A stretch of 64,000 nt of DNA from Streptomyces sp. B3I8 (GCF_030816915.1 NZ_JAUSYN010000002.1:3485501-3549500), one strand, 5' to 3'; shown: positions 10,460-19,312, counted from the stretch's first letter. Notes: a model not told the origin generated them from the sequence alone. Numbers and translations: made by a program.

Positions 10460-11671
10460 ATGAGCGAACGCCAGGTGAACAGCGGGGCCACCGGGAACAC
10501 CGGAGACGATGGAGTCACCGGGAACACCGTAGTCACCGGGGAGACGCAGGACATCGGTGACGGGACCCGCGCGGTGCGTGCGGGGCTGCCCGAACCGGTG
10601 AAGTATGAGCCGACCCTCCCCGGCCCGGTCTTCGCCGCTCATTTCCATCTGCCCGGAGAACCGACCGGCCCGTACACCTACGGCCGCGACGACAACCCCA
10701 CATGGACGCTGCTGGAGCGCGCCATCGGCGAACTGGAGGCGCCCGGCGCCGAGGAGGTGCGGACACTCGTCTTCGCCTCCGGGATGGCGGCGATCTCCTC
10801 GGTCCTCTTCTCCCAGCTGCGCGCCGGAGACGCCGTGGTCCTGCCCGAGGACGGCTACCAGGCGCTGCCTCTGGTGCGCGAGCAGCTGACCGCGTACGGC
10901 ATCGAGGTACGCACCGCGCCGACCGGCGGGGATGCCCAGCTCGACGTTCTCGAGGGGGCCCGGCTGCTGTGGATCGAGACCCCGTCGAACCCGGGTCTCG
11001 ACGTGTGCGACGTCCGCCGGCTGGTCGCGGCGGCACACGCGCAGGGCACGCTCGTCGCCGTCGACAACACCCTCGCCGGCCCGCTCGGACAGCGGCCGCT
11101 CGAACTGGGTGCCGACTTCTCCGTGGCCAGCGGTACCAAGATGCTCACCGGGCACGGCGATGTGCTCCTTGGCTACGTCGTGGCGCGGGACGCCGAGCGG
11201 ATCGCCCCGGTCCGGCACTGGCGCAAGATCGTCGGAGCGATCCCGGGGCCGATGGAGGCCTGGCTCGCACACCGCTCGCTGGCCACGCTCGCACTGCGGG
11301 CCGAGCGTCAGACCGCCAACGCGCTCACCCTCGCGCAGTCGCTGCGGGACCGCCCCGAGGTGTCCGGACTGCGCTACCCGGGTCTGCCGGACGATCCCTC
11401 GTACGCCCTCGCCTCGCGGCAGATGCGTCACTTCGGCAGCGTGGTGTCGTTCACGCTGGCCACGCGGGCGCGTGCCGAGCGTTTCCTCGACGCGCTGCGG
11501 CTGGCCGACGACGCCACGAGTTTCGGCGGCGTGCGGTCCACCGCGGAACGGCGCGGCCGCTGGGGCGGCGACGCGGTGCCGGAGGGCTTCATCCGCTTCT
11601 CCGTGGGCGCCGAGGACCCGCAGGATCTGGTGGCGGACGTGCTGCGGGCGCTGGAGGAGTCGGCGGACTGA
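10460..11671 (+). CDS. Cys/Met metabolism PLP enzyme (cystathionine gamma-lyase type)
   Basis: 403 residues of the fold-type I PLP family that includes cystathionine gamma-lyase and gamma-synthase. Seen: YTYGRDDNPTWTLLERAIGELE (as YGRDDNPTWTLLE), the FASGMAAISSVLF motif, WIETPSNPGLDVCDV, VDNTLAGPLGQRPLELGAD and the PLP-lysine segment SGTKMLTGHGDVLLGY. The exact reaction is not certain. ATG 10460 has GGAGG 10 bp upstream. The low-complexity TGNTGDDGVTGNT lead is species-specific. Confidence 0.88.
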   Translation: MSERQVNSGATGNTGDDGVTGNTVVTGETQDIGDGTRAVRAGLPEPVKYEPTLPGPVFAAHFHLPGEPTGPYTYGRDDNPTWTLLERAIGELEAPGAEEVRTLVFASGMAAISSVLFSQLRAGDAVVLPEDGYQALPLVREQLTAYGIEVRTAPTGGDAQLDVLEGARLLWIETPSNPGLDVCDVRRLVAAAHAQGTLVAVDNTLAGPLGQRPLELGADFSVASGTKMLTGHGDVLLGYVVARDAERIAPVRHWRKIVGAIPGPMEAWLAHRSLATLALRAERQTANALTLAQSLRDRPEVSGLRYPGLPDDPSYALASRQMRHFGSVVSFTLATRARAERFLDALRLADDATSFGGVRSTAERRGRWGGDAVPEGFIRFSVGAEDPQDLVADVLRALEESAD

Positions 11672-11707
11672 ACGAGTCCGCGTACCGGGCGAGTGAGCAC
11701 GGCCTCC

Positions 11708-11772
11708 GCGCGGCGGAAGCGGGTGGTCCGAACCTCCCCCCTCGTGGCTCGGACCGCCCCGTTTCCGCGCGC
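11708..11772. terminator. Terminator-like hairpin after the gamma-lyase gene
   Basis: Nearly perfect 24-base arms (11708-11731 and 11749-11772) with an 18-base loop lie just past the stop codon. This is a strong candidate terminator. Confidence 0.65.
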
Positions 11773-11927
11773 GAAGAACCGCCCGACCAAGGCTAGTTGA
11801 CTCTGTGTCAGTGTCCAATCACAGTAGCGACAGGCCCCTATCGACTTATTTATAGTTGGGCGCCTGCGGGGGCAGGCACCGCCGCCGTGAGCGGTGCCGC
11901 GCGGGTGGCGCGAGGGAAGGAAGCACC

Positions 11928-12833
11928 ATGGACTTGGCCCTGCTGCGCACGTTCGTCACGGTGCACCGGGCTGGCTCCTTCACGCGCGCCGCCGCTCTGC
12001 TCGGCCTGTCACAGCCCGCCGTCACGTCGCAGATCCGTACCCTGGAGCGGCAGTTGGGCCGCCCGCTCTTCCTGCGACAGGCCCGCGGGGTGACTCCGAC
12101 GACCATCGGCGACGAGCTGGCCCACAAGGCCGCACCGCATCTGGACGCCCTGGTGGAGATCACCGAGACCGGACTCGACGACGATTCCTCCTTACGCACG
12201 CTCCACCTGGTCGGTCCGCCCGAGTTCACCGCCGAGCGGGCGCTTCCCGCGCTCATGGAACTGGCCGGGGACGACGGCCAGGGGTTCGCGCTCCGGGCCT
12301 CCTTCGCCAACCCGGACGGGGCTCTGGAGGGCCTGGCCGCGGGACATCACGATCTGGCCATCACCACCGCCCGTCCACGTGGGGCGCTGCTCACCGCGAC
12401 CCCGCTCTGTGACGAGGAACTCGTCCTCGTCGCATCCCCCCGGTGGGCCGGGCACCTCGCCCCCGACCGCCATCATCTGCGGGGCGGCTCCGCCCTGGAG
12501 AACCTCCCGGTGGTCGAGGTCCATGAATCGCTGCCGTTCGTCGCCCGCTACTGGGCCGCCGTCTTCGACGCGCACCCGGCCGCCTCCGGCACCGTCGTCG
12601 TCCCGGATCTTCGTGCGGTTCTCGCGTGCGCCACCGGGGGCGCCGGACTCGCGGTGATCCCGCGCTATCTGTGCGCGGCCGCCCTGCAGCGCGGTGAGCT
12701 TCTCGCCCTGCTCGATCCCCCGGTACCGCCGCTGCGCACCTACTTCCTGGCGGTGCGCACCGGCACCCTCGCGATGCCGCACATCGCGCGCGCCCACGAC
12801 TGGCTGCTGCGCAAGGCTGCGGGCTGGTTCTGA
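11928..12833 (+). CDS. LysR-family transcriptional regulator
   Basis: 301 residues, the standard LysR length. The N-terminal winged helix is clear: LLRTFVTVHRAGSFTRAAAL, then LSQPAVTSQIRTLERQLG (~1-60) and RPLFLRQARGVTPT. A periplasmic-binding-like effector domain follows (~90-295). The ATG is preceded by GGAAGGAA. The gene lies downstream of a terminator with an AT-richer leader (TATCGACTTATTTATAG at 11841-11857), so it probably has its own promoter. The neighbours do not reveal the target. Confidence 0.92.
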   Translation: MDLALLRTFVTVHRAGSFTRAAALLGLSQPAVTSQIRTLERQLGRPLFLRQARGVTPTTIGDELAHKAAPHLDALVEITETGLDDDSSLRTLHLVGPPEFTAERALPALMELAGDDGQGFALRASFANPDGALEGLAAGHHDLAITTARPRGALLTATPLCDEELVLVASPRWAGHLAPDRHHLRGGSALENLPVVEVHESLPFVARYWAAVFDAHPAASGTVVVPDLRAVLACATGGAGLAVIPRYLCAAALQRGELLALLDPPVPPLRTYFLAVRTGTLAMPHIARAHDWLLRKAAGWF

Positions 12834-12988
12834 CCGGCCACACCACCCCGTCACGCGCCGGGAGCCGACAGATCGCACTCCCCGCGACACAGGGCTGAAG
12901 CCGGCGGACCACGTCACCCGCGGCACACAATCGATGTCGGCGGACCACTGTCTGAACGGCGGCGCGCGTCCACCTACCCGCCTCGGAT

Positions 12989-13002
12989 GTTTCACGTGAA
13001 AC
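12989..13002. other. parS site
   Basis: Perfect GTTTCACGTGAAAC, 45 bp upstream of the NUDIX start codon and paired with a second site 23 bp away centre to centre. Confidence 0.93.
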
Positions 13003-13011
13003 ACCCGGCAT

Positions 13012-13025
13012 GTTTCACGTGGAAC
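13012..13025. other. parS-like site (one mismatch)
   Basis: GTTTCACGTGGAAC, one mismatch from parS. It is the second member of the pair before the NUDIX gene and ends 21 bp from the start codon. Confidence 0.75.
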
Positions 13026-13046
13026 CAGCTGGGCCACATTTCACGC

Positions 13047-13529
13047 ATGACCGTTCGTCCCGTGGTCAAGCGCACCGCCCGCGCCGTCCTGCTCGACGGC
13101 GACGCGCTTGTCCTCATCAAGCGGACCAAACCGGGTGTCGATCCCTACTGGGTCACGCCCGGTGGCGGGGTGGAACCGGACGACCCGACCGTGGTCGACG
13201 CACTCCACCGGGAGGTGCACGAGGAGCTGGGCGCCAAGATCAGCGATGTGGTCCCCTGCTTCGTGGACACCGTGGAGCACATCGGCGAGGACGCCGGGTC
13301 AACCGGAGTCAAGGTGCAGCACTTCTTCGTCTGCCGACTGGAGTCGATGGACGAGCGTCTGCGACACGGACCCGAGGTGGAACAGCCGTGCGGCGAGTAC
13401 GAGATCGTCCGGGTGCCGTTCACACGGGTCGGGATCGCCTCGGTCCATCTTGTTCCGTTGTCACTGCGGCACTACCTCGACGGCAATATCGAGGGCGTAC
13501 GAGCGATGCTCGCCCCCGACCTCGGCTGA
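13047..13529 (+). CDS. NUDIX hydrolase
   Basis: 160 residues with a NUDIX box around 37-62: GGGVEPDD ... HREVHEELGA. The REVHEELG catalytic helix is intact. The first Glu of the consensus GX5E is replaced by Pro, so the loop is slightly atypical. The substrate (a nucleoside diphosphate derivative in this family) is unknown. ATG 13047 is chosen because the open frame upstream runs through the two parS sites and has no homology. Confidence 0.9.
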   Translation: MTVRPVVKRTARAVLLDGDALVLIKRTKPGVDPYWVTPGGGVEPDDPTVVDALHREVHEELGAKISDVVPCFVDTVEHIGEDAGSTGVKVQHFFVCRLESMDERLRHGPEVEQPCGEYEIVRVPFTRVGIASVHLVPLSLRHYLDGNIEGVRAMLAPDLG

Positions 13530-13623
13530 GACGCTGCGCGCGACCCCGCGGTGTGGCCAAAAGTCCGGGGTCGTCGGGCAAAGCGGTGGACGGCGGAGCG
13601 GTCCGTCGGACAGCCTGACCTGC

Positions 13624-14490
13624 GTGCCGACACTTTCCCCCGCCGTTCTGCCCATCCGCCGCCTGACACCGCGCGATGTCACCGCGTGCGCCGACCTGTC
13701 CGAGGACCGGGGCTGGCCCCGTGAGGAACACAAGTGGGGGCTGCTGCTCGCCGCTGGACAGGGTTACGGCATCGACGCCCCCGAGGGCGGTCTGTCCGGC
13801 GCCTGCGTGGTCACGGACTACGGCCCTTACGGACGCCCGGACCTGAGCGCGATCGGCATGGTGCTCGTCGCCTCGCGGTATGCGCGCCAGGGTGTCGGCC
13901 GACGGCTGATGCGGCATGTAGTGACCGAGGCCGGCACCACGCCACTGACCCTGTTCGCGACGCCGAACGGCCGCCCTCTCTACGAGGAGCTCGGCTTCAA
14001 GGTCACGGGGCGGGCCGAGATGGTGCGCGGCCACTTCCTCCCCGATGCCGCGGAGCCCGGCGTCGGCACCCGGGCGGCGACCGCGGAGGACCTCTCGTCG
14101 ATCCTCCGTCTCGACACTGAGGTCTTCGGCAGCGACCGCACCCACATGATCACCCGTCTCCCCGCCTTCGCCGACCGGATCCGGGTGGCGTACGAGGACG
14201 GCCGGCTCATCGGCTACGCGGCCGCCTGGCCCAACATGGACACCCATGTCGTGGGCCCACTGGTCGCCCGGGACACCCGGACCGCCAAGGCCCTCGTCAC
14301 CGCTCTCGCCGAGGGCGGGGAGCGGCCGCTGCGCACCGACATCGACGTGCGGCACGAGGAGCTCCTCGCCTGGCTGAAGGAGCGGGGGCTGGTGTCGGTC
14401 GCCTCGAACGCCGTCATGACCTACGGCATCACCGACCTGCCCGGGGACTGGACCCGGCGGTTCGCGCCCTTGACGGTCGCAGCGGGCTGA
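13624..14490 (+). CDS. GNAT-family N-acetyltransferase (two-part, ~288 aa)
   Basis: The N-terminal half is a GNAT fold with the acetyl-CoA loop VASRYARQGVGRRLMRHV (~80-97) followed by TLFATPNGRPLYEELGF, the usual beta4-alpha3 to beta5 region. The C-terminal half (~145-285) is a second GNAT-like domain of the kind fused in Streptomyces proteins. GTG 13624 is chosen because the coding signal starts there; the ribosome site is weak. Substrate unknown. Confidence 0.85.
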   Translation: MPTLSPAVLPIRRLTPRDVTACADLSEDRGWPREEHKWGLLLAAGQGYGIDAPEGGLSGACVVTDYGPYGRPDLSAIGMVLVASRYARQGVGRRLMRHVVTEAGTTPLTLFATPNGRPLYEELGFKVTGRAEMVRGHFLPDAAEPGVGTRAATAEDLSSILRLDTEVFGSDRTHMITRLPAFADRIRVAYEDGRLIGYAAAWPNMDTHVVGPLVARDTRTAKALVTALAEGGERPLRTDIDVRHEELLAWLKERGLVSVASNAVMTYGITDLPGDWTRRFAPLTVAAG

Positions 14491-14513
14491 CCCCGACTGA
14501 GCGCCCCGTTCGA

Positions 14514-14550
14514 CGGTCGTGGCGTGCTGACCCCCGGCACGGCACGACCG
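14514..14550. terminator. Bidirectional terminator-like hairpin
   Basis: 14-base arms (14514-14527, 14537-14550) with one mismatch and a 9-base loop lie between the convergent GNAT and MFS genes. Confidence 0.6.
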
Positions 14551-14572
14551 GCCGAGGTCGGCGGCTGTTCCG

Positions 14573-15784
14573 TCAGCGGCGCACGACCACGGGCCGCTCG
14601 GCAGGGGTGCCTCCCGCGGCCACGACCCGGGTGGACGTGATTCCCCGGCGCTCCAGGGCCGCCGAGAGGATGGCGAGGACCAACGCGGAGGCGGCGAGCG
14701 CCGCGCCGACCCAGTTGGGCGCGGTGTAGCCGAGGCCCGCCGCGATGACCAGCCCGCCGAGCCAGGCGGACAGCGCGTTGCCGAGGTTGAAGGCGCCTAT
14801 GTTCACGGCCGACGCCAGTGTCGGGGCTCCGTGGGCGTGGTCGAGGACGCGCTTCTGCAGCGGCGGTACGGTCGCGAAGCCGAGGGCGCCGATCAGGGGA
14901 AGGGTCACCGCCGCAAGTGCCTTGTGGTGGGCGGTCACGGTGAACAGGGCGAGTACGACGGCGAGGCCGCCCAGGGAGACGTACAGCAAGGGCATCAGCG
15001 CACGGTCCGCGTAGCGTCCGCCGAGGAAGTTGCCGGCGACCATGCCGAGCCCGAGCAGCACCAGCAGCCAGGTGACGGAACCGTCGGAGAAGCCGGCGAC
15101 CCGCGTCATCATCGGCGCGATGTAGGTGACGGCGGCGAAGACCCCGCCGAACCCGAGCACGGTCATCCCCATGGCGAGCAGCACCTGGACGTTCTTCAGC
15201 GCCGACACTTCATGGCGCAGGCGGACGCCCTCCGGCCGGGGCAGGTCGGGCACCAGCCGGGCGACACCGAGCAGGCCGACCACACCCAGCGCGGCGACGA
15301 GGGTGAACGTCACCCGCCAGCCCGCGGACTGGCCGACGAAGGTACCGAGCGGAACGCCGACGACGTTCGCCACGGTGAGTCCGCTGAACATCATCGACAG
15401 GGCGGCGGCCTTCTTCTGAGGGGCGACCAGTTCGGCCGCCACCACGGCGCCGATACCGAAGAACGCGCCGTGCGCGAGGGAGGCGACCACACGGCCCGCC
15501 AGCATCAGCGTGAACACGGGAGCCACGGCGGAGAGCAGGTTGCCCACGACGAACAGGCCCATCAGCAGCATCAGCATCCGCTTGCGGGGGACCTTCGTGC
15601 CGAGGGCGGTCATCAGCGGGGCACCGAACATCACACCGAGGGCGTAGCCGGTCACGAGCAGCCCCGCGGTGGGGATGGTGACGCCGAAGTCGTCGGCGAC
15701 CTCCGGCAGCACACCCATGATCACGAATTCGGTGGTGCCGATGCCGAAGGCCCCGATGGCGAGGGCCAGGAGCGCGAGAGGCAT
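14573..15784 (-). CDS. MFS efflux transporter (DHA1, AraJ/Cmx-like)
   Basis: 403 residues with 12 predicted TM helices. The start MPLALLALAIGAFGIGTTEFVIMG is typical of the AraJ/chloramphenicol-efflux branch (seen as GAFGIGTTEFVIMGVLPEVA). Motif A appears as FGAPLMTALGTKVPRKRML. These carriers export sugars or small drugs by proton antiport; the substrate here is unknown. It is divergent from a MarR-type regulator gene, so drug- or ligand-responsive control by that regulator is the likely arrangement. Confidence 0.9.
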   Translation of the reverse strand: MPLALLALAIGAFGIGTTEFVIMGVLPEVADDFGVTIPTAGLLVTGYALGVMFGAPLMTALGTKVPRKRMLMLLMGLFVVGNLLSAVAPVFTLMLAGRVVASLAHGAFFGIGAVVAAELVAPQKKAAALSMMFSGLTVANVVGVPLGTFVGQSAGWRVTFTLVAALGVVGLLGVARLVPDLPRPEGVRLRHEVSALKNVQVLLAMGMTVLGFGGVFAAVTYIAPMMTRVAGFSDGSVTWLLVLLGLGMVAGNFLGGRYADRALMPLLYVSLGGLAVVLALFTVTAHHKALAAVTLPLIGALGFATVPPLQKRVLDHAHGAPTLASAVNIGAFNLGNALSAWLGGLVIAAGLGYTAPNWVGAALAASALVLAILSAALERRGITSTRVVAAGGTPAERPVVVRR

Positions 15785-15836
15785 GGAGGAGACCTTTCAT
15801 ATGATTGCGAGTGCGCCTTGCACGCTAGGACAATAA

Positions 15837-15859
15837 TTGCAGACGCGGGATACATGCAA
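15837..15859. promoter_or_regulatory. Possible MarR operator between divergent MFS and MarR genes
   Basis: TTGCA (15837-15841) and TGCAA (15855-15859) form an inverted repeat separated by 13 bp in the 135-bp divergent promoter region. A further TTGCA lies at 15818-15822. Position and symmetry suit a MarR-type operator; untested. Confidence 0.4.
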
Positions 15860-15919
15860 GCGATGGTTACTGCGTTCGTCGCCTATCCTGGACTCAGCCG
15901 CTCCGGGAGGATGATCACC

Positions 15920-16378
15920 ATGACTGCGACAGACCCCGCGCTCACGGCCCTCGCCCAGGGCTGGTGCGCCCTCTCGCTCCTGCACGGGCGCATCGAGGCG
16001 CACATCGAGCGCGCTCTGCAGTCCGGGCACAGCCTGAGCGTGCGGGAGTACTCGTTGCTCGACGTGCTCAGCAGGCAGCACGACGGCGACGGCGGGCATC
16101 TGCAGATGAAGCAAGTGGCCGACGCGGTGGTGCTCAGCCAGAGCGCCACGACGCGCCTGGTCACACGGCTGGAGGACCGCGGGCTGCTCTCCCGCTATCT
16201 GTGTCCCACCGACCGGCGGGGCATCTACACGAATGTCACCGAGGCGGGGCTGACGCTCCTGGAGCAGGCCCGGCCCACCAACGACGCCGCACTGCGCGAA
16301 GCCCTCGACGAGGCGGCGGAGAACCCGGAGCTGGCACCGCTGGTCCGCGTCGTGGAGTCCCTGAAGGCGCCCGCATAG
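15920..16378 (+). CDS. MarR-family transcriptional regulator
   Basis: 152 residues with a winged helix: SLSVREYSLLDVLS, then QMKQVADAVVLSQSATTRLV (recognition helix ~70-85) and the wing RYLCPTDRRGIYTNVTEAG. ATG 15920 is 9 bp after GGGAGG. An in-frame ATG at 15911 directly abuts that site and is unlikely. It faces away from the MFS gene, the common MarR/efflux-pump pairing. Confidence 0.92.
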   Translation: MTATDPALTALAQGWCALSLLHGRIEAHIERALQSGHSLSVREYSLLDVLSRQHDGDGGHLQMKQVADAVVLSQSATTRLVTRLEDRGLLSRYLCPTDRRGIYTNVTEAGLTLLEQARPTNDAALREALDEAAENPELAPLVRVVESLKAPA

Positions 16379-16387
16379 AGTGCGGTC

Positions 16388-16840
16388 ATGGGAGAACTTG
16401 AGATACGGCCCGCGACCGAGGACGACGTCCCTGCCATCGTCCACATGCTCGCCGACGACCCACTGGGCGCCATGCGCGAGTCACCGGACGACCTGTCCCC
16501 CTACCTGGCCGCGCTCAAGCGCCTGGCCGGCGACCCCCACCAGCACCTGGTCGTCGCCGTACGGGACGGCCGTGTCGTCGGCACGCTGCAACTGACCCTC
16601 ATCCCGGGCCTGTCCCGCAAGGGCGCCACTCGCTCCCTCATCGAGGCGGTGCGCATCCACGCCGACGAACGCGGCAGCGGACTCGGCACCCGGCTCATCG
16701 AGTGGGCCGTCGACCAGTCCCGGCGCGAGGGCTGTCAGCTCGTGCAGCTGACCTCGGACGCCACCCGGACCGATGCCCACCGCTTCTACGAACGGCTCGG
16801 TTTCACCGCCTCGCACGTCGGCTTCAAGCTCACGCTCTGA
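16388..16840 (+). CDS. GNAT-family N-acetyltransferase
   Basis: 150 residues, a single GNAT domain. The acetyl-CoA loop is VRIHADERGSGLGTRLIEWA (R-G-S-G-L-G at ~95-100). The C-terminal TRTDAHRFYERLGF motif is typical. It begins 9 bp after the MarR stop codon and may be co-transcribed with it. Substrate unknown. Confidence 0.9.
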   Translation: MGELEIRPATEDDVPAIVHMLADDPLGAMRESPDDLSPYLAALKRLAGDPHQHLVVAVRDGRVVGTLQLTLIPGLSRKGATRSLIEAVRIHADERGSGLGTRLIEWAVDQSRREGCQLVQLTSDATRTDAHRFYERLGFTASHVGFKLTL

Positions 16841-16864
16841 CCGGCGGATGCGGCGACTTGGCGG

Positions 16865-16907
16865 GAGCGCCCTCCGTTTCACGTGAAACATGGGACAAAG
16901 GGCGCTC
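16865..16907. terminator. Terminator-like inverted repeat enclosing a parS site
   Basis: Outer arms GAGCGCCCT (16865-16873) and AGGGCGCTC (16899-16907) enclose the parS palindrome. It lies between the convergent GNAT and serine-hydrolase genes. Confidence 0.6.
16876..16889. other. parS site
   Basis: Perfect GTTTCACGTGAAAC inside the intergenic inverted repeat 16865-16907. Confidence 0.95.
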
Positions 16908-16940
16908 GACGCCGGCATGTTCGGGTCGTACGAGCGCTGA

Positions 16941-18335
16941 TCAGCGGAGCGCGTTCATCCCTCGCCACCCGTCCGGGTCCACCCCGCCCGGCACCGCCGC
17001 CTCCCCGTCGTACGGCGTCCGCGTGAACACGAACGAGCCGAGATCCAGATGGCTCACGGAGCCGTCCGACCGCCGTACGACCGTCAGCGGCTCCCCCGCG
17101 TAGTAGCCGTCGAGTCCGGTCCAGGTGCCGTCGCCGTTCGCCCGGAGCCGGGCACGGCGTCCCACGCCCGAGAGCGGCTCCAGTACCAGGTCACCGCCGG
17201 TCGCAAGACGCAGGGTGACTCCCTGCGTCCCCCAGTACCACTGCCCGGTGAGCTCAAGAACGGCCGGATCGACCTCCGGCAGCGGCCGCCACGGCTCCGG
17301 GATCCGCGGTTCCGCCTCCGCCACGATCCGTACGAGGTCGGCCGCCACCCCCGTCACCTGCGGACCGGAAGTGCAGTTGGCGAGGACGACGGCCGCGACG
17401 TCGTCCTCGACGCCGACCGAGAGATTGGCGAGGAAACCCGGGAGGGACCCGGAGTGCCCCACCAGCAGCCGCCCGTCCTGATACTGGACCTGCAGACCGA
17501 GCCCGTACGCGGATCCCGCCGCCAGGTCCGCGGCATCGGAGGGCGCGGCGGGCGTCCGCATCTCCCGCACGGACGCCTCGCTCAGCACCCGCTCGTCGCC
17601 GCGGGCCAGGAAGATCGCGAAACGGGCGAGGTCGGCGGTGGTCGACCACAGCTGGCCCGCGGGAGCCATCAGACCGAGGTCCTCGGCGGGCTCCGGCATC
17701 ATCACGTCCGCCCAGGGATGGACGGCCCAACCACCCGCGTGCGGCGCTCGGGGAGTGCCGCTGGTGCGGTGCAGCCCCAGCGGCTCGAGCACCTCACGCC
17801 TGAGGACGTCCTCCCAGGGAGCCTGCCGCAACCGCTCGACCAGCGCGCCCAGCACGCTGTAGCCGGGGTTGGAGTAGTGGAACCGGCTGCCGACCGGATG
17901 CCGCAGCGGTTCCGTCCCCAGGACGTCGGCCAGTTCGGGACGCAGTGAACCCGGGGTCCGTTCCCACCAGGGCGCTGGGGACTCGGCGGCGAGCCCCGCG
18001 GCGTGCGCGAGCAACTGCGCGATCGTGGCCTCTCCCGCTCCCGTGTCCGGCAGGTGTTTCTCCAGCGGGTCACCGAGGGCGAGCCTGCCTTCGTCGCGCA
18101 AGCGCAGGATCAGCACGGCGGTGAAGGTCTTGGTGAGCGAGCCGATCCGGTACTGCACGTTCTCGTCCGGTGCGTGCCCGTCCACCGAGGAGCGCGAGCC
18201 GTGCCAGACGGCCCGGCCGTCCCGCACGACGGCCGCCACGAGGGACGGCGCCCGTCCCTCGGCCTGAGCGACGGCGATCCGGTGCAACAGGGCTCGCCGC
18301 GTGGCGGGAAGCAACTCTTCCTGGGGTGTCGTCAT
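16941..18335 (-). CDS. Serine hydrolase, class C beta-lactamase/DD-peptidase family
   Basis: 464 residues. The catalytic SxxK is S66-L-T-K69 in YRIGSLTKTFTA; the second motif is Y154-S-N156 in FHYSNPGYS; a GHSGSLPG motif at ~310 replaces the KTG. After ~360 a lipocalin-like C-terminal domain follows (LTGQWYWGTQG). No signal peptide is seen, so it is probably cytoplasmic. ATG 18335 has a GGGGG ribosome site; upstream codons to 18422 lack conservation. The family includes esterases and peptidases; substrate unknown. Confidence 0.88.
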   Translation of the reverse strand: MTTPQEELLPATRRALLHRIAVAQAEGRAPSLVAAVVRDGRAVWHGSRSSVDGHAPDENVQYRIGSLTKTFTAVLILRLRDEGRLALGDPLEKHLPDTGAGEATIAQLLAHAAGLAAESPAPWWERTPGSLRPELADVLGTEPLRHPVGSRFHYSNPGYSVLGALVERLRQAPWEDVLRREVLEPLGLHRTSGTPRAPHAGGWAVHPWADVMMPEPAEDLGLMAPAGQLWSTTADLARFAIFLARGDERVLSEASVREMRTPAAPSDAADLAAGSAYGLGLQVQYQDGRLLVGHSGSLPGFLANLSVGVEDDVAAVVLANCTSGPQVTGVAADLVRIVAEAEPRIPEPWRPLPEVDPAVLELTGQWYWGTQGVTLRLATGGDLVLEPLSGVGRRARLRANGDGTWTGLDGYYAGEPLTVVRRSDGSVSHLDLGSFVFTRTPYDGEAAVPGGVDPDGWRGMNALR

Positions 18336-18423
18336 GCCCCCAGTCCACCCGCCGTCCCCGCGCACGTCGAGCGCATTTCCCCCCGCCCCGACGACGCACG
18401 GGCGCGGGCCCCGCCGGATCATC

Positions 18424-18533
18424 CCCGTGACGGCTGTAGGATCTCGCGATCCATGTCATGGCGAATCGCTCTGACCAGTGGCTATTCAGGCTGTCTCACG
18501 TCATGTCATGACGAGTTCGTCTCAGGACGCATG
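18424..18533. other. Non-coding, lower-G+C sequence with short palindromes
   Basis: No gene is seen. The stretch carries repeated CATGTCAT motifs and a 15-bp palindrome at 18499-18513 (CGTCATG-T-CATGACG). It is unlike the neighbouring coding DNA and borders two gene remnants. Confidence 0.45.
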
Positions 18534-18977
18534 TCATTTCCGCGGGTGCCGGCCGAGGTCTTCGGCCAGCACCCGGTGCCGAACTGCTTCTGGTGCGGGT
18601 GCGAAGTCTGCGGTTAGAGGTGTCGCCCGGCATGCGCGCGGGCAAGTCGCGCTTGTAGGCCGCCCGCGCGCGTGGAGGGGCAGGTACTCCCCAGCGGCAG
18701 CCGGGCGGTGGTGTCCTGGTGCTCTCCTGAGCAGGATCTGGCCGATCATCGACCCGCCGAGCTCGACGGCGAAGTGTCCGGGCCACCGCTCGGGTGCCCC
18801 GGACATCTCGCGCTCAAGCTCGTCACGCGGCCGGGGGCCGCCGAGGTAGGTGTGCACTTCTGGCGAGGCGAGCAGCTCGATGAACGCCGCACGGTCCCGG
18901 GTCTCGGGCTCACGGAGCACGAGCCTCTCGGTTTTGATCGGCTCAGGCGGCCAAGCCACAGGTCCCAGATCTTCCAT
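18534..18977 (-). pseudogene. Broken GNAT acetyltransferase gene
   Basis: The frame opens like a RimJ-type GNAT: PIKTERLVLREPETRDRAAF, then ASPEVHTYLGGPRPRDELE and GHFAVELGGSMIGQILLRRA. Homology stops at about base 18700, where the beta4 and acetyl-CoA loop should follow; the remaining ~50 codons are unrelated Arg/Pro/Ala-rich sequence. No RxxGxG/A loop exists, so the product cannot be active. Internal deletion or frameshift is inferred. Confidence 0.7.
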
Positions 18978-19042
18978 CCGCGCGCGCTAACAGGGGACGG
19001 GAGACGCTTGACTCCACTAGGCCCGAGCCCCAAACAGCACCT

Positions 19043-19312
19043 CTAGTCGAGTTCCTTGGGCCCGTAGTGGGCGGCTGCCGCTCCTGTCTCCAAGGCCCAA
19101 TAACGGTCTCCGTATGACCAGTGCCACCACTCTGTGGGGTAGTTGACCAGGCCGACAGCGGTGAGCGCAGTACTCAGAATGTCCCGGTGAGAGCGAGCAG
19201 CGTCGTTGATGTTGTCGGCCTGCGTGTAGCAGGCGCCCGCGCTCTCCTCAGGGGTCGCATTCATACGGGTGCCCATGTCGAGTTCATGGCCGTCGTCATC
19301 AGCGAGCGTCAG
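19043..19312 (-). pseudogene. 3' fragment of a VanX-like D-Ala-D-Ala dipeptidase (peptidase M15)
   Basis: The frame ends with NYPTEWWHWSYGDRYWA, the zinc/catalytic EWWH motif of VanX-type dipeptidases. It also has ADLTLADDDGHELDMGT, which carries the zinc-ligand Asp region. Only the last ~90 residues of a ~200-residue enzyme are present. Homology runs up to the 3' end of dnaB, where the rest is missing. The only ATG in frame (19276) lies beyond half the active site, so this is a remnant. Confidence 0.75.

Noticed and set aside
12987..13046. N-terminal extension MFHVKHPACFTW of the NUDIX protein
   Set aside because: It is only the translation of two parS sites; homology begins at ATG 13047.
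18499..18513. 15-bp palindrome as an attachment site
   Set aside because: No integrase, no tRNA gene and no matching direct repeat in the window.
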